Positions 35,152 through 44,976 of a DNA stretch of 64,000 nt are shown here, one piece after another. The DNA is from Flavobacterium cyclinae. Lineage in GTDB: Bacteria; Bacteroidota; Bacteroidia; Flavobacteriales; Flavobacteriaceae. Both the position numbers and the translations under genes were made by a program. Numbering within the stretch: the first letter of the stretch is position 1; each line of letters begins with the position of its first letter. The notes beneath the pieces were generated by a model that saw only the letters and a list, made by a program, of their open reading frames with translations, ran no database searches and was not told where the DNA came from. The stretch is from positions 1,612,001-1,676,000 of the forward strand of contig NZ_CP089095.1 in assembly GCF_021172145.1 (NCBI RefSeq). Reading direction: 5' to 3'.

Positions 35152-36372
35152 ATGACAATACAAAACAATATAAAATCACTTAAACTAGACAAATCAAAAT
35201 GGAAGCTAACTAAACTAGGTGAGCTTGCAGATGAAATATCAGTAAGAGTTGATAATCCTTCAAAATCTAAATACGACAGATTTGTTGGATTAGAACATTT
35301 TGTTTCTGGTGATATTAAGATTAAAAATTGGGGAACCACGGAAAATTTGGTTTCTTCAACAAAAGCATTTCAAAAAGGCGATATACTTTTTGCTAGGAGA
35401 AATGCTTATTTAAGAAGAGCTTCATTAGTTGAATTTGAAGGTTGTTGCTCAGGAGATGCATTTGTAATTAGAGAAAATCATAATAAAGTTGTACCGGGTT
35501 TTTTGGCTTTTTTGATGAACTCGAATGCATTATGGGATTTTGCTAATTCAAATGCTGCAGGAACCATGTCAAAAAGGGTAAAGTGGTGTGATTTAGCAGA
35601 ATACGAATTCCTCCTCCCACCCAAAGACCAACAAGCACAATTAGCAGAGTTGTTGTGGTCGATGGATGAAGTGATTGAGAGGGAGAAGGAAATGTTAAAA
35701 AATCTTGAAATAAATTTAGATTCTTCAATTGAAAATGAAATTCATGGTATTGAAATTTCAGGTAAAACAATAAAGATGATTATTGAGGAATTATCTAAAA
35801 AAAAGAAAGTAGTTCCTTTGGACTCATTAGGAGTTTTTTTGAAAGGAAAAGGAATAATGAAATCTGATGTTATTGATAGTGGAATTCCTTGTGTTAGGTA
35901 TGGAGAATTATACACTAAACATCACAGAATAATAAGAAATTATTATTCATTTGTTGATAGAGCAACAGCCAACCAAAGTTTTAGATTAGAAAGAAATGAT
36001 ATCCTATTAGCCGGTTCTGGAGAGACTATAACAGAAATTGGAAAATCAGCTTCATTTGTGGATGACATTGAGGTATACGCAGGGAGTGATACTCTTGTGT
36101 TTAGACCTTATGAAATGGATGGTTATTATTTGGGATATTTAATGAATTCTGAACTTGTAAGAAAACAACTTAATAAATATGGAACTGGAGCAACAGTAAT
36201 GCATATTTACCAAAGTGATATTAAGAAAATAAAAGTCCCTTTAATCAATCTTGAAAATCAATTAAAGATTTCAAAAAAACTTGAACAATTTGCTTCAAAT
36301 ATTGAAGGATTAAAATCAAAAATTTCAAGCTCCCAATCATTACAAAAAAGTTTAATTAATCAGGTGTTTTAA
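35152..36372 (+). CDS. hsdS: Type I restriction specificity subunit HsdS
   Basis: A 406-residue HsdS with two target-recognition domains (about residues 15-160 and 215-370), each followed by a helical spacer (PPKDQQAQLAELLWSMDEVIEREKE; ENQLKISKKLEQFAS). This subunit sets the bipartite DNA sequence read by the methylase and nuclease. Its stop overlaps the start of the next gene (TAATG). The two halves differ as expected for an asymmetric recognition site. No recombination partner or inverted hsdS fragment was seen nearby. Confidence 0.92.
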   Translation: MTIQNNIKSLKLDKSKWKLTKLGELADEISVRVDNPSKSKYDRFVGLEHFVSGDIKIKNWGTTENLVSSTKAFQKGDILFARRNAYLRRASLVEFEGCCSGDAFVIRENHNKVVPGFLAFLMNSNALWDFANSNAAGTMSKRVKWCDLAEYEFLLPPKDQQAQLAELLWSMDEVIEREKEMLKNLEINLDSSIENEIHGIEISGKTIKMIIEELSKKKKVVPLDSLGVFLKGKGIMKSDVIDSGIPCVRYGELYTKHHRIIRNYYSFVDRATANQSFRLERNDILLAGSGETITEIGKSASFVDDIEVYAGSDTLVFRPYEMDGYYLGYLMNSELVRKQLNKYGTGATVMHIYQSDIKKIKVPLINLENQLKISKKLEQFASNIEGLKSKISSSQSLQKSLINQVF

Positions 36373-38183
36373 TGGTAAATATAAAAGATTTTCATACTTC
36401 AGTATTTAATTACCTAAATGATTTAAGAAGTAAAAAAAAATATGATCCTAACTTAACCTTCACTTATAGAAAAAGTAATTATGGAGGAAGATTAGAAACT
36501 GGTTATTGGTTTTATGGTAATGATGATTACATATGTATTTCATTTTGGTCTGGTATGGACTGGAAAAACAGAACACCTAATATTGGTTGGTTCTTTTATA
36601 AAAATGGAGAATGTCAATTAGAAATTAATGTATCGGATTCTAATGAGAAAGTGAAATTTGTAGAAAATGAATTACTTGATATTGTTTCTGATTTACACCT
36701 TGATGGTAGAAAATATATAAAAAGATATGGTATTGAAGAATTTGCTGGAATAGATTTTTTAGATTTATTTATCAATGGTGACAATTTTAGTCTTGAAGTT
36801 TCAGATAAAGAAAAAATTGATTTTGCAATTACTATGTCAGCTTTAAGCTATTTTAATGAAAATGATGCAAACAAAATTGGATTTATATCAGAGAAGGAGT
36901 TTAAAGAATCAGAAAAGAAAGTGGTTTTTTATAAAAATATCTTAGATGCTGATAATGAAGAGTTATTTTATCAATCAGAAAAAAGTAATAGATTAAAAAA
37001 AATACAAATTAATAACTATTTTGATATTGATAATGTAAATATTCAAAATATTCCTAGAACAGCTCAATGGATATTTGTCATAGGTGAAAATGGTTCTGGT
37101 AAAACTACCTTTCTCAAAGCTTTGACTACAATTTTAGGATATAGGACATTAGAAAAGGATGAATTGGAAAAAAATCCAGATTTTGGTGGAGAGTTTGAGT
37201 TTTATATCAATAAGAAATCAAGCGATTCTATGTTAAATTCTAGGACCAGAAATGAAAATTGCAATTATAGGTACCCTATGGTTTCAGGTTTAGTTGTACT
37301 AGGTCCAAATAGATTAATTAGTTATCAAGATTCTAATAAAAATAGAAGCAAATTTGAAATTCAATTAAAAAAAGAATACAGATTCAAACCATTATGGGAC
37401 TATGAGTATAGAATGTTAGATATAGAAGATCAATTAGATATATGGTTTAATGATTCAAAAAAGAATAAAATTGATTTTGATAAAAGAATGTATTTTATTC
37501 GTTCTGCATTTGTACAAACAGTACCAGGATTGTATGATATTAGATTCAGCAAACAATATCCAGGTGGTAGAAAAAGAAAAAAACTTAAAACTTCGTTCTT
37601 TCTAGAATCTGATGAACAACTTGAAAAAGGATGGAGGGAACTTCCTTCAGGAACTAGAAGTATTTTTGCTCTAGTAGGGGAAATTATTATTAGATTGTCA
37701 AATTTTCAAAAGAATGTGGTAGATCCTTCTGAGTTACAAGGCATTGTTATTGTTGATGAAATTGATTTGCACTTGCACCCAAAAGCACAAAGAGAATTGA
37801 TTCAAAATTTGTCTGAAACTTTTAGAAATGTACAATTTATAGCTGCCACACATAGTCCTGTACCTGTTTTGGGATATAAAGGAGAAGGAGTTATTCTTAA
37901 TATTCATAGAGATAAGTATTCTGGTAAAGTTGAAGTAGATAGGTTAAAGCATATTGAATCAGAATTAAAATTTATGACTCCAAACCAATTATTATCATCT
38001 GAACTTTTTGGTGGAGTAAGCATAGTTTCAGAAAAATTTTCCATTGAAGATCAAATTTTTACTTTCAATAATTACAAGGATAAAGAATTCGAAACAAAAG
38101 TCATAGAGCGTTTAAGTTCTGAATTAACTGAAGAGCAAAAAAATGAACTTTCTAAATTGCTAAAAAAAAATGAGGGAGAATAA
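36372..38183 (+). CDS. ptuA: PtuA-like AAA ATPase (Septu-type)
   Basis: A 603-residue ABC/OLD-like ATPase. Walker A GENGSGKT is at 238-245, Walker B GIVIVDEID at 457-465 with HLHP following, and the switch His in ATHSP about 30 residues later. The N-terminal 220 residues are an extra domain without clear family. It overlaps hsdS by 1 bp and the next HNH gene by 14 bp. ATPase plus downstream HNH gene is the layout of the Septu defence system (PtuA senses, PtuB cuts), also used by some retrons. Here the pair is nested between hsdS and hsdR. The Septu assignment rests on architecture; sequence-level subtype is not determinable by eye. Confidence 0.72.
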   Translation: MVNIKDFHTSVFNYLNDLRSKKKYDPNLTFTYRKSNYGGRLETGYWFYGNDDYICISFWSGMDWKNRTPNIGWFFYKNGECQLEINVSDSNEKVKFVENELLDIVSDLHLDGRKYIKRYGIEEFAGIDFLDLFINGDNFSLEVSDKEKIDFAITMSALSYFNENDANKIGFISEKEFKESEKKVVFYKNILDADNEELFYQSEKSNRLKKIQINNYFDIDNVNIQNIPRTAQWIFVIGENGSGKTTFLKALTTILGYRTLEKDELEKNPDFGGEFEFYINKKSSDSMLNSRTRNENCNYRYPMVSGLVVLGPNRLISYQDSNKNRSKFEIQLKKEYRFKPLWDYEYRMLDIEDQLDIWFNDSKKNKIDFDKRMYFIRSAFVQTVPGLYDIRFSKQYPGGRKRKKLKTSFFLESDEQLEKGWRELPSGTRSIFALVGEIIIRLSNFQKNVVDPSELQGIVIVDEIDLHLHPKAQRELIQNLSETFRNVQFIAATHSPVPVLGYKGEGVILNIHRDKYSGKVEVDRLKHIESELKFMTPNQLLSSELFGGVSIVSEKFSIEDQIFTFNNYKDKEFETKVIERLSSELTEEQKNELSKLLKKNEGE

Positions 38184-39087
38184 TAATAAAAATATAATGA
38201 ATCCTCCTTCTAGTTTACAAGCTTTATATTTAGAGCAAATTTCAATTGCTCAATATATAGATTTAGAAAGTATTGGAGAAAAATATAAAGGAGTAATAAT
38301 TTCAATAACTGATCAGAATGATCCTTATTTTAATCAGGATGAATACGAAGTTCGTTATGAGTTGAGAAAATTATTTTATAATAAGTGTGCTTATTGCGAA
38401 ACGAAAAGTTACAAACCAGATGTCGAACACTATAGACCAAAAAAATCAGTCAGTAATGATCAACAAAATAATCATGGTTATTACTGGTTATGTTATAATT
38501 GGACTAATTTACTTCCAGCATGCAGTGGTTGTAATAGAGAAAATGGAAAATGGTCTAAGTTTCCAATAAATGCAGTAAGAATTACTCAACCACCATTTGA
38601 CGAGAATATGCATTTAATTGAGAGTGAATGTTTTTTAAGATCAGATTATCTTAATACAGAAGAACCGTTACTATTAAATCCAGAACTTGAAGCGCCAGAA
38701 ATTTATCTAGAATTAAAGTGGAACGGAAAATTTGAAGGTACTGACGGACCAAATGGAAAAGGGTGGAAATCAATTAATACGTTTGACTTAAATAGAGGTA
38801 ATTTAATTGATGCACGCGCAACAATTATTGATAATTATAGAGATAAGATAGGAGATAATCTAGTTTTATTTCGAAACGGAAGATTAGATAATTTAGGTTT
38901 GAAAGAGGCCCTAGAATTACAATTTAATTTTTTAAAAGAGAGAACTTCTCCAAAAGTTGTACACTCATTTGTATACTATTACATTTACAATAATTTCTCA
39001 GATTTTGTGATTACTAAAATTTCAGGAATAAGTCAAATCGAACAAGAAGTTATTATTAAACTTTTTGAGGAATTTAAAAATAGTTAA
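38170..39087 (+). CDS. ptuB: PtuB-like HNH endonuclease (Septu-type)
   Basis: A 305-residue HNH nuclease. A zinc knuckle CAYCE (C73, C76), the catalytic DVEHYRPK (84-91), a GYYWLCYNWTNLLP segment and the second knuckle CSGCN (C118, C121) are in the order typical of PtuB-like nucleases. It overlaps the ATPase gene by 14 bp and ends 3 bp before hsdR. In Septu, PtuB degrades DNA or tRNA once PtuA is triggered. All expected metal and catalytic residues are present. Confidence 0.78.
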   Translation: MRENNNKNIMNPPSSLQALYLEQISIAQYIDLESIGEKYKGVIISITDQNDPYFNQDEYEVRYELRKLFYNKCAYCETKSYKPDVEHYRPKKSVSNDQQNNHGYYWLCYNWTNLLPACSGCNRENGKWSKFPINAVRITQPPFDENMHLIESECFLRSDYLNTEEPLLLNPELEAPEIYLELKWNGKFEGTDGPNGKGWKSINTFDLNRGNLIDARATIIDNYRDKIGDNLVLFRNGRLDNLGLKEALELQFNFLKERTSPKVVHSFVYYYIYNNFSDFVITKISGISQIEQEVIIKLFEEFKNS

Positions 39088-39090
39088 ATT

Positions 39091-42057
39091 ATGTCATTCA
39101 ACGAATTAAATAGTGTAGAGCATTACATCATTCATCAATTGAGTGGTGTTAATTTGAATGCTTCAGGAGTTGCTGAGGAAAAAACTCCTTATGGTGCGCA
39201 ATGGCAGTATATTTCACCACAACAACTTAACAGAACGGTTAATGAAGTTTTGGTGGAAACCGAACTGAAAGCTGCTTTAATTCGTTTGAATCCTGAAATT
39301 GCTCGTAATAATGAGTTAGCAGAAGAAGTGATTTATAAGCTAAGAGCTATATTATTATCGGTACATCAAATCGGTTTAGTAAAGGCCAATGAAGAGTTTT
39401 TTAAATGGATGTGTGGTGAAAAAACCATGCCTTTTGGAGAAAACAACCGTCATGTTTCTGTTCGATTAATTGATTTTGAAGATATTTTAAACAATACGTA
39501 TTTTGTAACCAATCAATACCGTGTTCACAGTAGAGAAACAAAAATACCGGATATTGTTTTATTAATTAATGGATTGCCTGTGGTTATTGGAGAAGCCAAA
39601 ACACCTATTAGACCATCGGTGAGTTGGTTAGATGGTGCGCATGAAATCCATGACATCTATGAAAATGCGGTTCCTCAATTGTTTGTTCCTAATATTTTGT
39701 CTTTTGCTACTGAAGGGAAAACCTTTTATTTTGGTGGTGTAAGAACTCCTTTAGAGTTTTGGGCCCCTTGGCGCATAGAAAATGATGATGAAAAGCTAGC
39801 TAAACAATTAGGGCTGGGTGAAATAGGTAAAGAATTGTCTGATTTATTAAATCCAAAACGTCTTTTGGATATTCTGCAAAACTTTTCATTATTTACCACT
39901 AATAAGAAAAAACAACGTATAAAAGTATTGTGTCGCTTCCAACAATATGAAGGTGCTAACAAAATTGTAGAACGTGTAAAAGAGGGTAAAATAAAGAAAG
40001 GCTTAATTTGGCATTTTCAAGGTTCTGGAAAATCGTTGTTGATGGTTTTTGCAGCACAAAAATTGCGTAAAATGCAAGAACTAAAAAGTCCAACTGTAAT
40101 AGTTTTGGTCGATAGAACCGATTTAGATACCCAAATTACAGGAACCTTTAATGCAGCTGATGTAGCCAATGTGGTCACCACAGAAAGTATTTCAGAACTA
40201 CAAACCTTACTAGAACGTGATACTCGAAAAATCATTATTTCAATGATTCATAAGTTTAGAGATGCTAAACCTAATATGAATGAAAGAGATAATATTATTG
40301 TGTTAGTCGATGAAGCTCATAGGACCCAAGAAGGTGATTTGGGAAGACAAATGCGAGCGGCGTTGCCTAATGCATTCTTATTTGGATTAACAGGTACACC
40401 TGTGAATAAAGCCGATAAGAATACTTTTTGGGCTTTTGGAGCGCCAGAAGATGAAGGAGGTTATATGTCACGTTACACCTTTCACGATTCTATTAGAGAT
40501 GATGCTACTAAACCCTTACATTTTGAACCTAGATTAGTAGATGTTCATGTTGATAAAGAAACAATCGATAAAGCTTTTAAAGAATTTAAAGATGAAGCTG
40601 TATTAACCGATGAAGAAGCCGATGCTTTAAATAAGAAATCAGCAAAGATGGCTGCTTTCTTGAAGTCACCAGAACGTGTCGCTAAGATTGTAGAAGATAT
40701 TGCTAAACATTTCAACGAAAAAGTGGCACCACATGGTTATAAGGCCATGATAGTAACTCCAGATCGTTATGCTTGTGTACAATACAAAGAAGAATTAGAT
40801 AAGTATTTCCCAGTTGAAGCGAGCAAAGTAGTTATTTCTACTTCTGCCAACGATGATTTTGAATTTAAACAAAAATGGGGATTAGATAAAAGCCAACAAG
40901 AGAAAGTAGTAGATGATTTTAATGATGCTAATTCTGCTTTGAAATTTATTATTGTAACTGCCAAACTATTAACTGGTTTTGATGCACCTATATTACAAAC
41001 TTTGTATTTAGATAAATCGATTAAAGACCATACCTTATTACAAGCTATTTGTAGAACGAATCGTTTGTACCCTGGAAAATCTTTTGGTAGAATTGTAGAT
41101 TATTTTGGTGTGTTTGATGATGCTGCTAAAGCTTTAGAGTTTGACGAAAAAAGCGTTAGTCAAATGATAACGAATCTTTCCGAACTGAAAGAGCAATTAC
41201 CCGAAGCAATGGAAAAAGCATTGTCTCATTTTATCGGAGTAGATAAAACGATTCAAGGATTTGAAGGATTAGAATTAGCACAAAATGCTATTAATTCGGA
41301 TGATAAAAAAGATGCTTTTGCAAAGGATTACAAATACCTTTCTAAGTTGTGGGAATCGTTATCTCCAGATAGGGTTTTAGATCAGTACCAAGCAGAATAT
41401 CGTTGGTTGTCACAAGTATTTGAATCGGTTAGACCTTCCTCAGACCATATTGGAAAATTATTATGGTTTACTTTAGGCGCGCAAACGACTAAATTAATTC
41501 ATGAGAATATACATGTGGGTGAAGTACATCAATTAGAAGAATTTGTATTAGATGCTGATGTTATTGAAAATATTTTCAATAATCCTGACCCTAGAAATGC
41601 CAAAAAATTAGAGAAAATCCTAGTAAAGCGTTTTAAGAAAAATTCAGGAAATCCAAAGTTCAAAAAACTAAGTGAGCTTTTAGAAGCATTAAGAGATAAG
41701 GCAGAACTTGGATTAATTACTTCTATCGAGTTTGTTAAAGAGTTATGTAAATTAGCAAGAGAAGTTCTTCAGGCCGAAAAAGAAGTAGAAGCTGAACAAC
41801 AAGAAAAAACACCTCAAGCCGCTTTAACAGAATTATTTTTAGAATTAAAAACAGAGCAGACTCCAGCCGTAGTAGAAAGAATAGTAACTGATATTGATGC
41901 TATTGTAAGACAGGTTCGTTTTCCAGGTTGGCAAAAAACAGCTTCAGGTGAACGTGAAATTCAAAGTTCGCTAAGAAAAGCCCTTCTGAAATACAAACTT
42001 CACAAAGAACAGGTTTTGTTTGATAGGGCTTATGAGTATATTAAAGAGTATTATTAA
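39091..42057 (+). CDS. hsdR: Type I restriction endonuclease subunit HsdR
   Basis: A 988-residue restriction/translocase subunit. The N-terminal PD-(D/E)XK nuclease shows IPDIVLLINGLPVVIGEAK (about 153-171). The SF2 helicase part has Walker A GSGKS at 311-315 and DEAH at 407-410, then GLTGTP and later helicase motifs (TAKLLTGFDAP). The C-terminal 250 residues are helical and should bind the methylase core. Size and motif order are normal. It is the last restriction gene of the operon starting at 30363. Confidence 0.96.
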   Translation: MSFNELNSVEHYIIHQLSGVNLNASGVAEEKTPYGAQWQYISPQQLNRTVNEVLVETELKAALIRLNPEIARNNELAEEVIYKLRAILLSVHQIGLVKANEEFFKWMCGEKTMPFGENNRHVSVRLIDFEDILNNTYFVTNQYRVHSRETKIPDIVLLINGLPVVIGEAKTPIRPSVSWLDGAHEIHDIYENAVPQLFVPNILSFATEGKTFYFGGVRTPLEFWAPWRIENDDEKLAKQLGLGEIGKELSDLLNPKRLLDILQNFSLFTTNKKKQRIKVLCRFQQYEGANKIVERVKEGKIKKGLIWHFQGSGKSLLMVFAAQKLRKMQELKSPTVIVLVDRTDLDTQITGTFNAADVANVVTTESISELQTLLERDTRKIIISMIHKFRDAKPNMNERDNIIVLVDEAHRTQEGDLGRQMRAALPNAFLFGLTGTPVNKADKNTFWAFGAPEDEGGYMSRYTFHDSIRDDATKPLHFEPRLVDVHVDKETIDKAFKEFKDEAVLTDEEADALNKKSAKMAAFLKSPERVAKIVEDIAKHFNEKVAPHGYKAMIVTPDRYACVQYKEELDKYFPVEASKVVISTSANDDFEFKQKWGLDKSQQEKVVDDFNDANSALKFIIVTAKLLTGFDAPILQTLYLDKSIKDHTLLQAICRTNRLYPGKSFGRIVDYFGVFDDAAKALEFDEKSVSQMITNLSELKEQLPEAMEKALSHFIGVDKTIQGFEGLELAQNAINSDDKKDAFAKDYKYLSKLWESLSPDRVLDQYQAEYRWLSQVFESVRPSSDHIGKLLWFTLGAQTTKLIHENIHVGEVHQLEEFVLDADVIENIFNNPDPRNAKKLEKILVKRFKKNSGNPKFKKLSELLEALRDKAELGLITSIEFVKELCKLAREVLQAEKEVEAEQQEKTPQAALTELFLELKTEQTPAVVERIVTDIDAIVRQVRFPGWQKTASGEREIQSSLRKALLKYKLHKEQVLFDRAYEYIKEYY

Positions 42058-42122
42058 ATATTTGACTTTTTATTATATTGATAATTAAATAATTGGAATT
42101 ACTTTTTTTGTAAATTTGAGTT

Positions 42123-42677
42123 ATGGAAAAAATACCACTATATACAATTGGACATGGCAATAGAAAGCCTGAGGATTTTTTAGATATTCTAAAGAAATTT
42201 GGAATTGATTATTTAATAGACGTTCGTTCTATGCCATATTCAAAATTTAATCCTCAATTTAATCAGAATGATTTGAAGTTTTTTTTAGAAAAACATGGTA
42301 TTACTTATGTATTTATGGGCGATACTATTGGTGGGAGACCTAAAGATAAATCATGCTATGATGAAGAAGGAAAAGTGGATTATGAAATTGTAAAGCAAAA
42401 AGATTTTTTTCAAAATGGAATGGATCGATTGAAAACGGCTTATGCAAAAAATATTCATTTGGTTTTAATGTGTAGTGAGAGTAAGCCATGCGAATGCCAT
42501 AGAAGTAAATTGATTGGCAAGGTATTAGACTTAGAACAAATATCATTAAAACATATTGATGAAAATGGCAAATTAAAAGATCAAAAAAATGTAATTGCCG
42601 AGTTAAATAAAGGATTGTCTGAAGTAGATTTATTTGGACAGCCAATTAATTCAACATCAAGAAAAACATATTTATAA
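42123..42677 (+). CDS. DUF488 family protein (copy 1)
   Basis: A 184-residue DUF488 protein: LYTIGHGNRKPEDFLDIL at the start, DVRSMPYSKFNPQFN near residue 38, and CSESKPCECHRS near 118. DUF488 is of unknown function; the conserved Cys-x-E..CHR end resembles a metal or thiol site. It has its own -7 box (TAAATTTG, 42111-42118) only 4 bp before the ATG, so translation is nearly leaderless. It forms a three-gene unit with the next two genes. Confidence 0.9.
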   Translation: MEKIPLYTIGHGNRKPEDFLDILKKFGIDYLIDVRSMPYSKFNPQFNQNDLKFFLEKHGITYVFMGDTIGGRPKDKSCYDEEGKVDYEIVKQKDFFQNGMDRLKTAYAKNIHLVLMCSESKPCECHRSKLIGKVLDLEQISLKHIDENGKLKDQKNVIAELNKGLSEVDLFGQPINSTSRKTYL

Positions 42678-42679
42678 TT

Positions 42680-43159
42680 ATGGAGTTTTTTACAATAGGA
42701 GTTTATAATTCAACAGAGAAAGAGTTTTTTAATAAATTACTCGAAAATAATATTGATACCTTTTGCGATATTAGACAACGAAGAGGTGTAAGAGGAGCAA
42801 AATATTCATTTGTAAATAGTAATCGTCTGCAACAAAAGTTGGCAGATTTAGAAATTAAATATGGTTATATTCCTGATTTAGCACCAACTACAGAAATTAG
42901 AGAGCTTCAAAAAGAAATTGATTTACAAAAAGGAGAATTAAAGAGTGAACGACAAGAACTTGGAAAAGTCTTTGTTATTGAATACAAGAATAGAATTCTT
43001 AAAAACTTCAATTTTGATAATTTTCTTGAAAGTCTTGACCAAATTGGCGCAAGTAGAGTAGCTTTATTTTGTGTTGAAGAACATCATGAAGCTTGTCATA
43101 GATCGATTGTAGCTCAAAAAATCTCAACATTGTATAACAAAGAAATTACTCATTTATAA
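42680..43159 (+). CDS. DUF488 family protein (copy 2)
   Basis: A 159-residue paralogue of the preceding gene, 2 bp downstream. It keeps FFTIGVYNSTEKEFF, CDIRQRRGVRGAKYSF and the C-terminal CVEEHHEACHRS, so the putative Cys/His site is conserved, but the internal region is shorter and more charged. Two adjacent DUF488 genes suggest a heterodimer. Function unknown. Confidence 0.88.
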   Translation: MEFFTIGVYNSTEKEFFNKLLENNIDTFCDIRQRRGVRGAKYSFVNSNRLQQKLADLEIKYGYIPDLAPTTEIRELQKEIDLQKGELKSERQELGKVFVIEYKNRILKNFNFDNFLESLDQIGASRVALFCVEEHHEACHRSIVAQKISTLYNKEITHL

Positions 43160-43846
43160 ATGGAAGTTTTAATTGTTTCAAAAACACACATGACTCATAG
43201 TTATTGTGTAGGCGGCTTGGTTTTATCGAATAATAGGTATATTAGGTTATTAAATCCAGGTAATTACAATCAGCCTATGGATACCGATTTTACAATAGGT
43301 GATGTTTATGAAATTAATTTTACAAACAGACAAGATATCCATCCTCCTCATATAGAAGATGTAATTATATTATCGAAAACTTTTTTAAGAAAAATAGATA
43401 ATGTATTTGAGTTTTTAAATAGAATTAATCTAATCGATTGGAATGGACATATAGATGAAGTTTTTGATGGTAAGCTCAAATTTACACCAAGCGGTACTGG
43501 TTATATTCCAATGGAAGGGCCTCTACCAACTAAGAGTGTTGGTTTTTGGGTTACTAATAAAGATTTAGTTCGAGTTGAATTTGAAAATAGAACAAGGTAT
43601 CGTTTTCCAAATGGTTCAGATTATAGGAATATTAGCTATGTTGGTTGTCAAAACACTATTCCAAATATACCCGCTGGTACCATTTTAAGAGTTTCTTTAT
43701 CAAGAGTGTTTCCTCCAGAAAACTCACAAATCAATACACCTCGTGGATACTATCTACAATTATCTGGATGGTATCAAATTGGTCCCAATATTAATCAGGC
43801 TATAAGACCACAATTAGATGATGAATTTGATGATTTACCTTTTTGA
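43160..43846 (+). CDS. Hypothetical protein, possibly dual OB-fold, with acidic D-D-L-P-F tail
   Basis: A 228-residue protein that follows the second DUF488 gene without a gap. The strand VLIVSKTHMTHSYCVGGLVLSNNRYIRLL and a later series of strands look like small beta barrels; I believe similar proteins are called dual-OB proteins but cannot verify it. The last residues FDDEFDDLPF imitate the C-terminal tip of single-stranded-DNA-binding protein, which docks DNA-repair partners. It probably works with the two DUF488 proteins. Convergent with the WYL gene 7 bp away. Confidence 0.6.
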   Translation: MEVLIVSKTHMTHSYCVGGLVLSNNRYIRLLNPGNYNQPMDTDFTIGDVYEINFTNRQDIHPPHIEDVIILSKTFLRKIDNVFEFLNRINLIDWNGHIDEVFDGKLKFTPSGTGYIPMEGPLPTKSVGFWVTNKDLVRVEFENRTRYRFPNGSDYRNISYVGCQNTIPNIPAGTILRVSLSRVFPPENSQINTPRGYYLQLSGWYQIGPNINQAIRPQLDDEFDDLPF

Positions 43847-43853
43847 TATAAAT

Positions 43854-44873
43854 TTATTCTTTATAAATATTACTTCCATTCAAGAGTCTATTTTTTATAT
43901 TTTTTTTTAAAAGTTCGGTTTCCATTACTTTTACACTATCTCCATAACTTAAAATCAAGCGTTCTAATTCATAATTTGGTATAACCTTGATTTTGACTTC
44001 TAATGTTTCTTCATTTAGCCATTTGTGTTTTTGAGTTTCGTGTATAGGTTTGTTTTCCATGTATTTACCTGTCAATTGATTGAAATGTAAAACAATTTCT
44101 TCTAATTTACCATCAATAGGTTTACTAACTCCTATCATATCACTAAAATAATCTTGCCAATCAATTGTTGTGTTTGGGATGAATTTTACATTACTTGTTT
44201 CAATAGACACGATACGATCAATGGCTACATTCCAATCGGGTTTCATGGTTTCTTCATGAAGTCCAAAAAGGAACCAACGGTTGTTGTATTGTTTTAAATA
44301 GTAGGGATGTAGTGTAAACGTATAAGGTTGTTCTGCTTTAAAATCTTTGTAAGTAATCTGAATTGGTTCTTGATTTTGAGTAGCATTGTATATTTGACTA
44401 AAATATTCCATACCTTTTAAATCTTGATTGGTATCAAAACCTATAAATGGTTGCTTGTTATTATCTACTTTTAAATCGTATTTTAATTTGGCAATGATTT
44501 CTTGTATTCCTTCAAATTGGGGCATGCCTTCAAATTGTGATAATACATGAATAGCCGATTGGAATTCACTTAACTCAATTTCATTTAATGGTGCGTTGTT
44601 AATGGAAAAGTTGAGGTCTTCATAACGGAAAATTCTTTTTTTACCATCAAATTCTTCTGCTAATTCAATGCTCCACCCTTCAGCACTTTTCATAAAGGCA
44701 ATATCGTCTTGCATTTGTCGTAATTTGATGCAGTGGGATTCATCATCAAATAATTCCATCAACTTTTCATTTAAGGTTTCTAGTAATAGTTCTTTGGTGT
44801 ATTTTTTATAAGGATTTCTAAAACAAGCATCTAAAATTTTATAGCGAATTAGAGGATTTTTTGTTACAGCCAT
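43854..44873 (-). CDS. WYL-domain transcriptional regulator
   Basis: A 339-residue YafY-type regulator on the reverse strand. An N-terminal winged HTH (about residues 5-70, with helix IKLRQMQDDIAFMK) precedes a WYL domain (about 165-235, strand RWFLFGLHEE, AIDRI) and a C-terminal WCX-like domain. It is divergent from the retron 1 RNA gene. Its reverse-strand -7 box TATATTTG (44918-44911) and the retron's -7 box lie on either side of the palindrome TATGCA-N7-TGCATA (44934-44952), so it probably binds there and controls both itself and the retron. A related palindrome precedes the helicase gene at 47942. Confidence 0.9.
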   Translation of the reverse strand: MAVTKNPLIRYKILDACFRNPYKKYTKELLLETLNEKLMELFDDESHCIKLRQMQDDIAFMKSAEGWSIELAEEFDGKKRIFRYEDLNFSINNAPLNEIELSEFQSAIHVLSQFEGMPQFEGIQEIIAKLKYDLKVDNNKQPFIGFDTNQDLKGMEYFSQIYNATQNQEPIQITYKDFKAEQPYTFTLHPYYLKQYNNRWFLFGLHEETMKPDWNVAIDRIVSIETSNVKFIPNTTIDWQDYFSDMIGVSKPIDGKLEEIVLHFNQLTGKYMENKPIHETQKHKWLNEETLEVKIKVIPNYELERLILSYGDSVKVMETELLKKNIKNRLLNGSNIYKE

Positions 44874-44910
44874 TGCAGATTTTTTATATATTTACAAAAC
44901 ATTGAATAAC

Positions 44911-44918
44911 CAAATATA
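44911..44918 (-). promoter_or_regulatory. -7 box of the reverse-strand WYL gene
   Basis: TATATTTG on the reverse strand matches TAnnTTTG. The predicted start near 44904 gives a leader of about 30 nt to the ATG ending at 44873. The palindrome at 44934-44952 lies 15 nt upstream. Confidence 0.5.
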
Positions 44919-44933
44919 AGAAATAAAATTGAA

Positions 44934-44969
44934 TATGCAGTTAAAATGCATAGTATTGAAATACGTTTG
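44934..44969 (+). promoter_or_regulatory. Operator TATGCA-N7-TGCATA and -7 box of retron 1
   Basis: A perfect 6-bp inverted repeat with a 7-nt spacer (44934-44952) contains the core TGCA-N7-TGCA (44936-44950). Eleven nt later comes the -7 box TACGTTTG (44962-44969). The predicted start near 44976 coincides with the first base of the retron a1 arm. The operator also lies between this promoter and that of the divergent WYL gene. Confidence 0.68.
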
Positions 44970-44976
44970 CAGAGTC

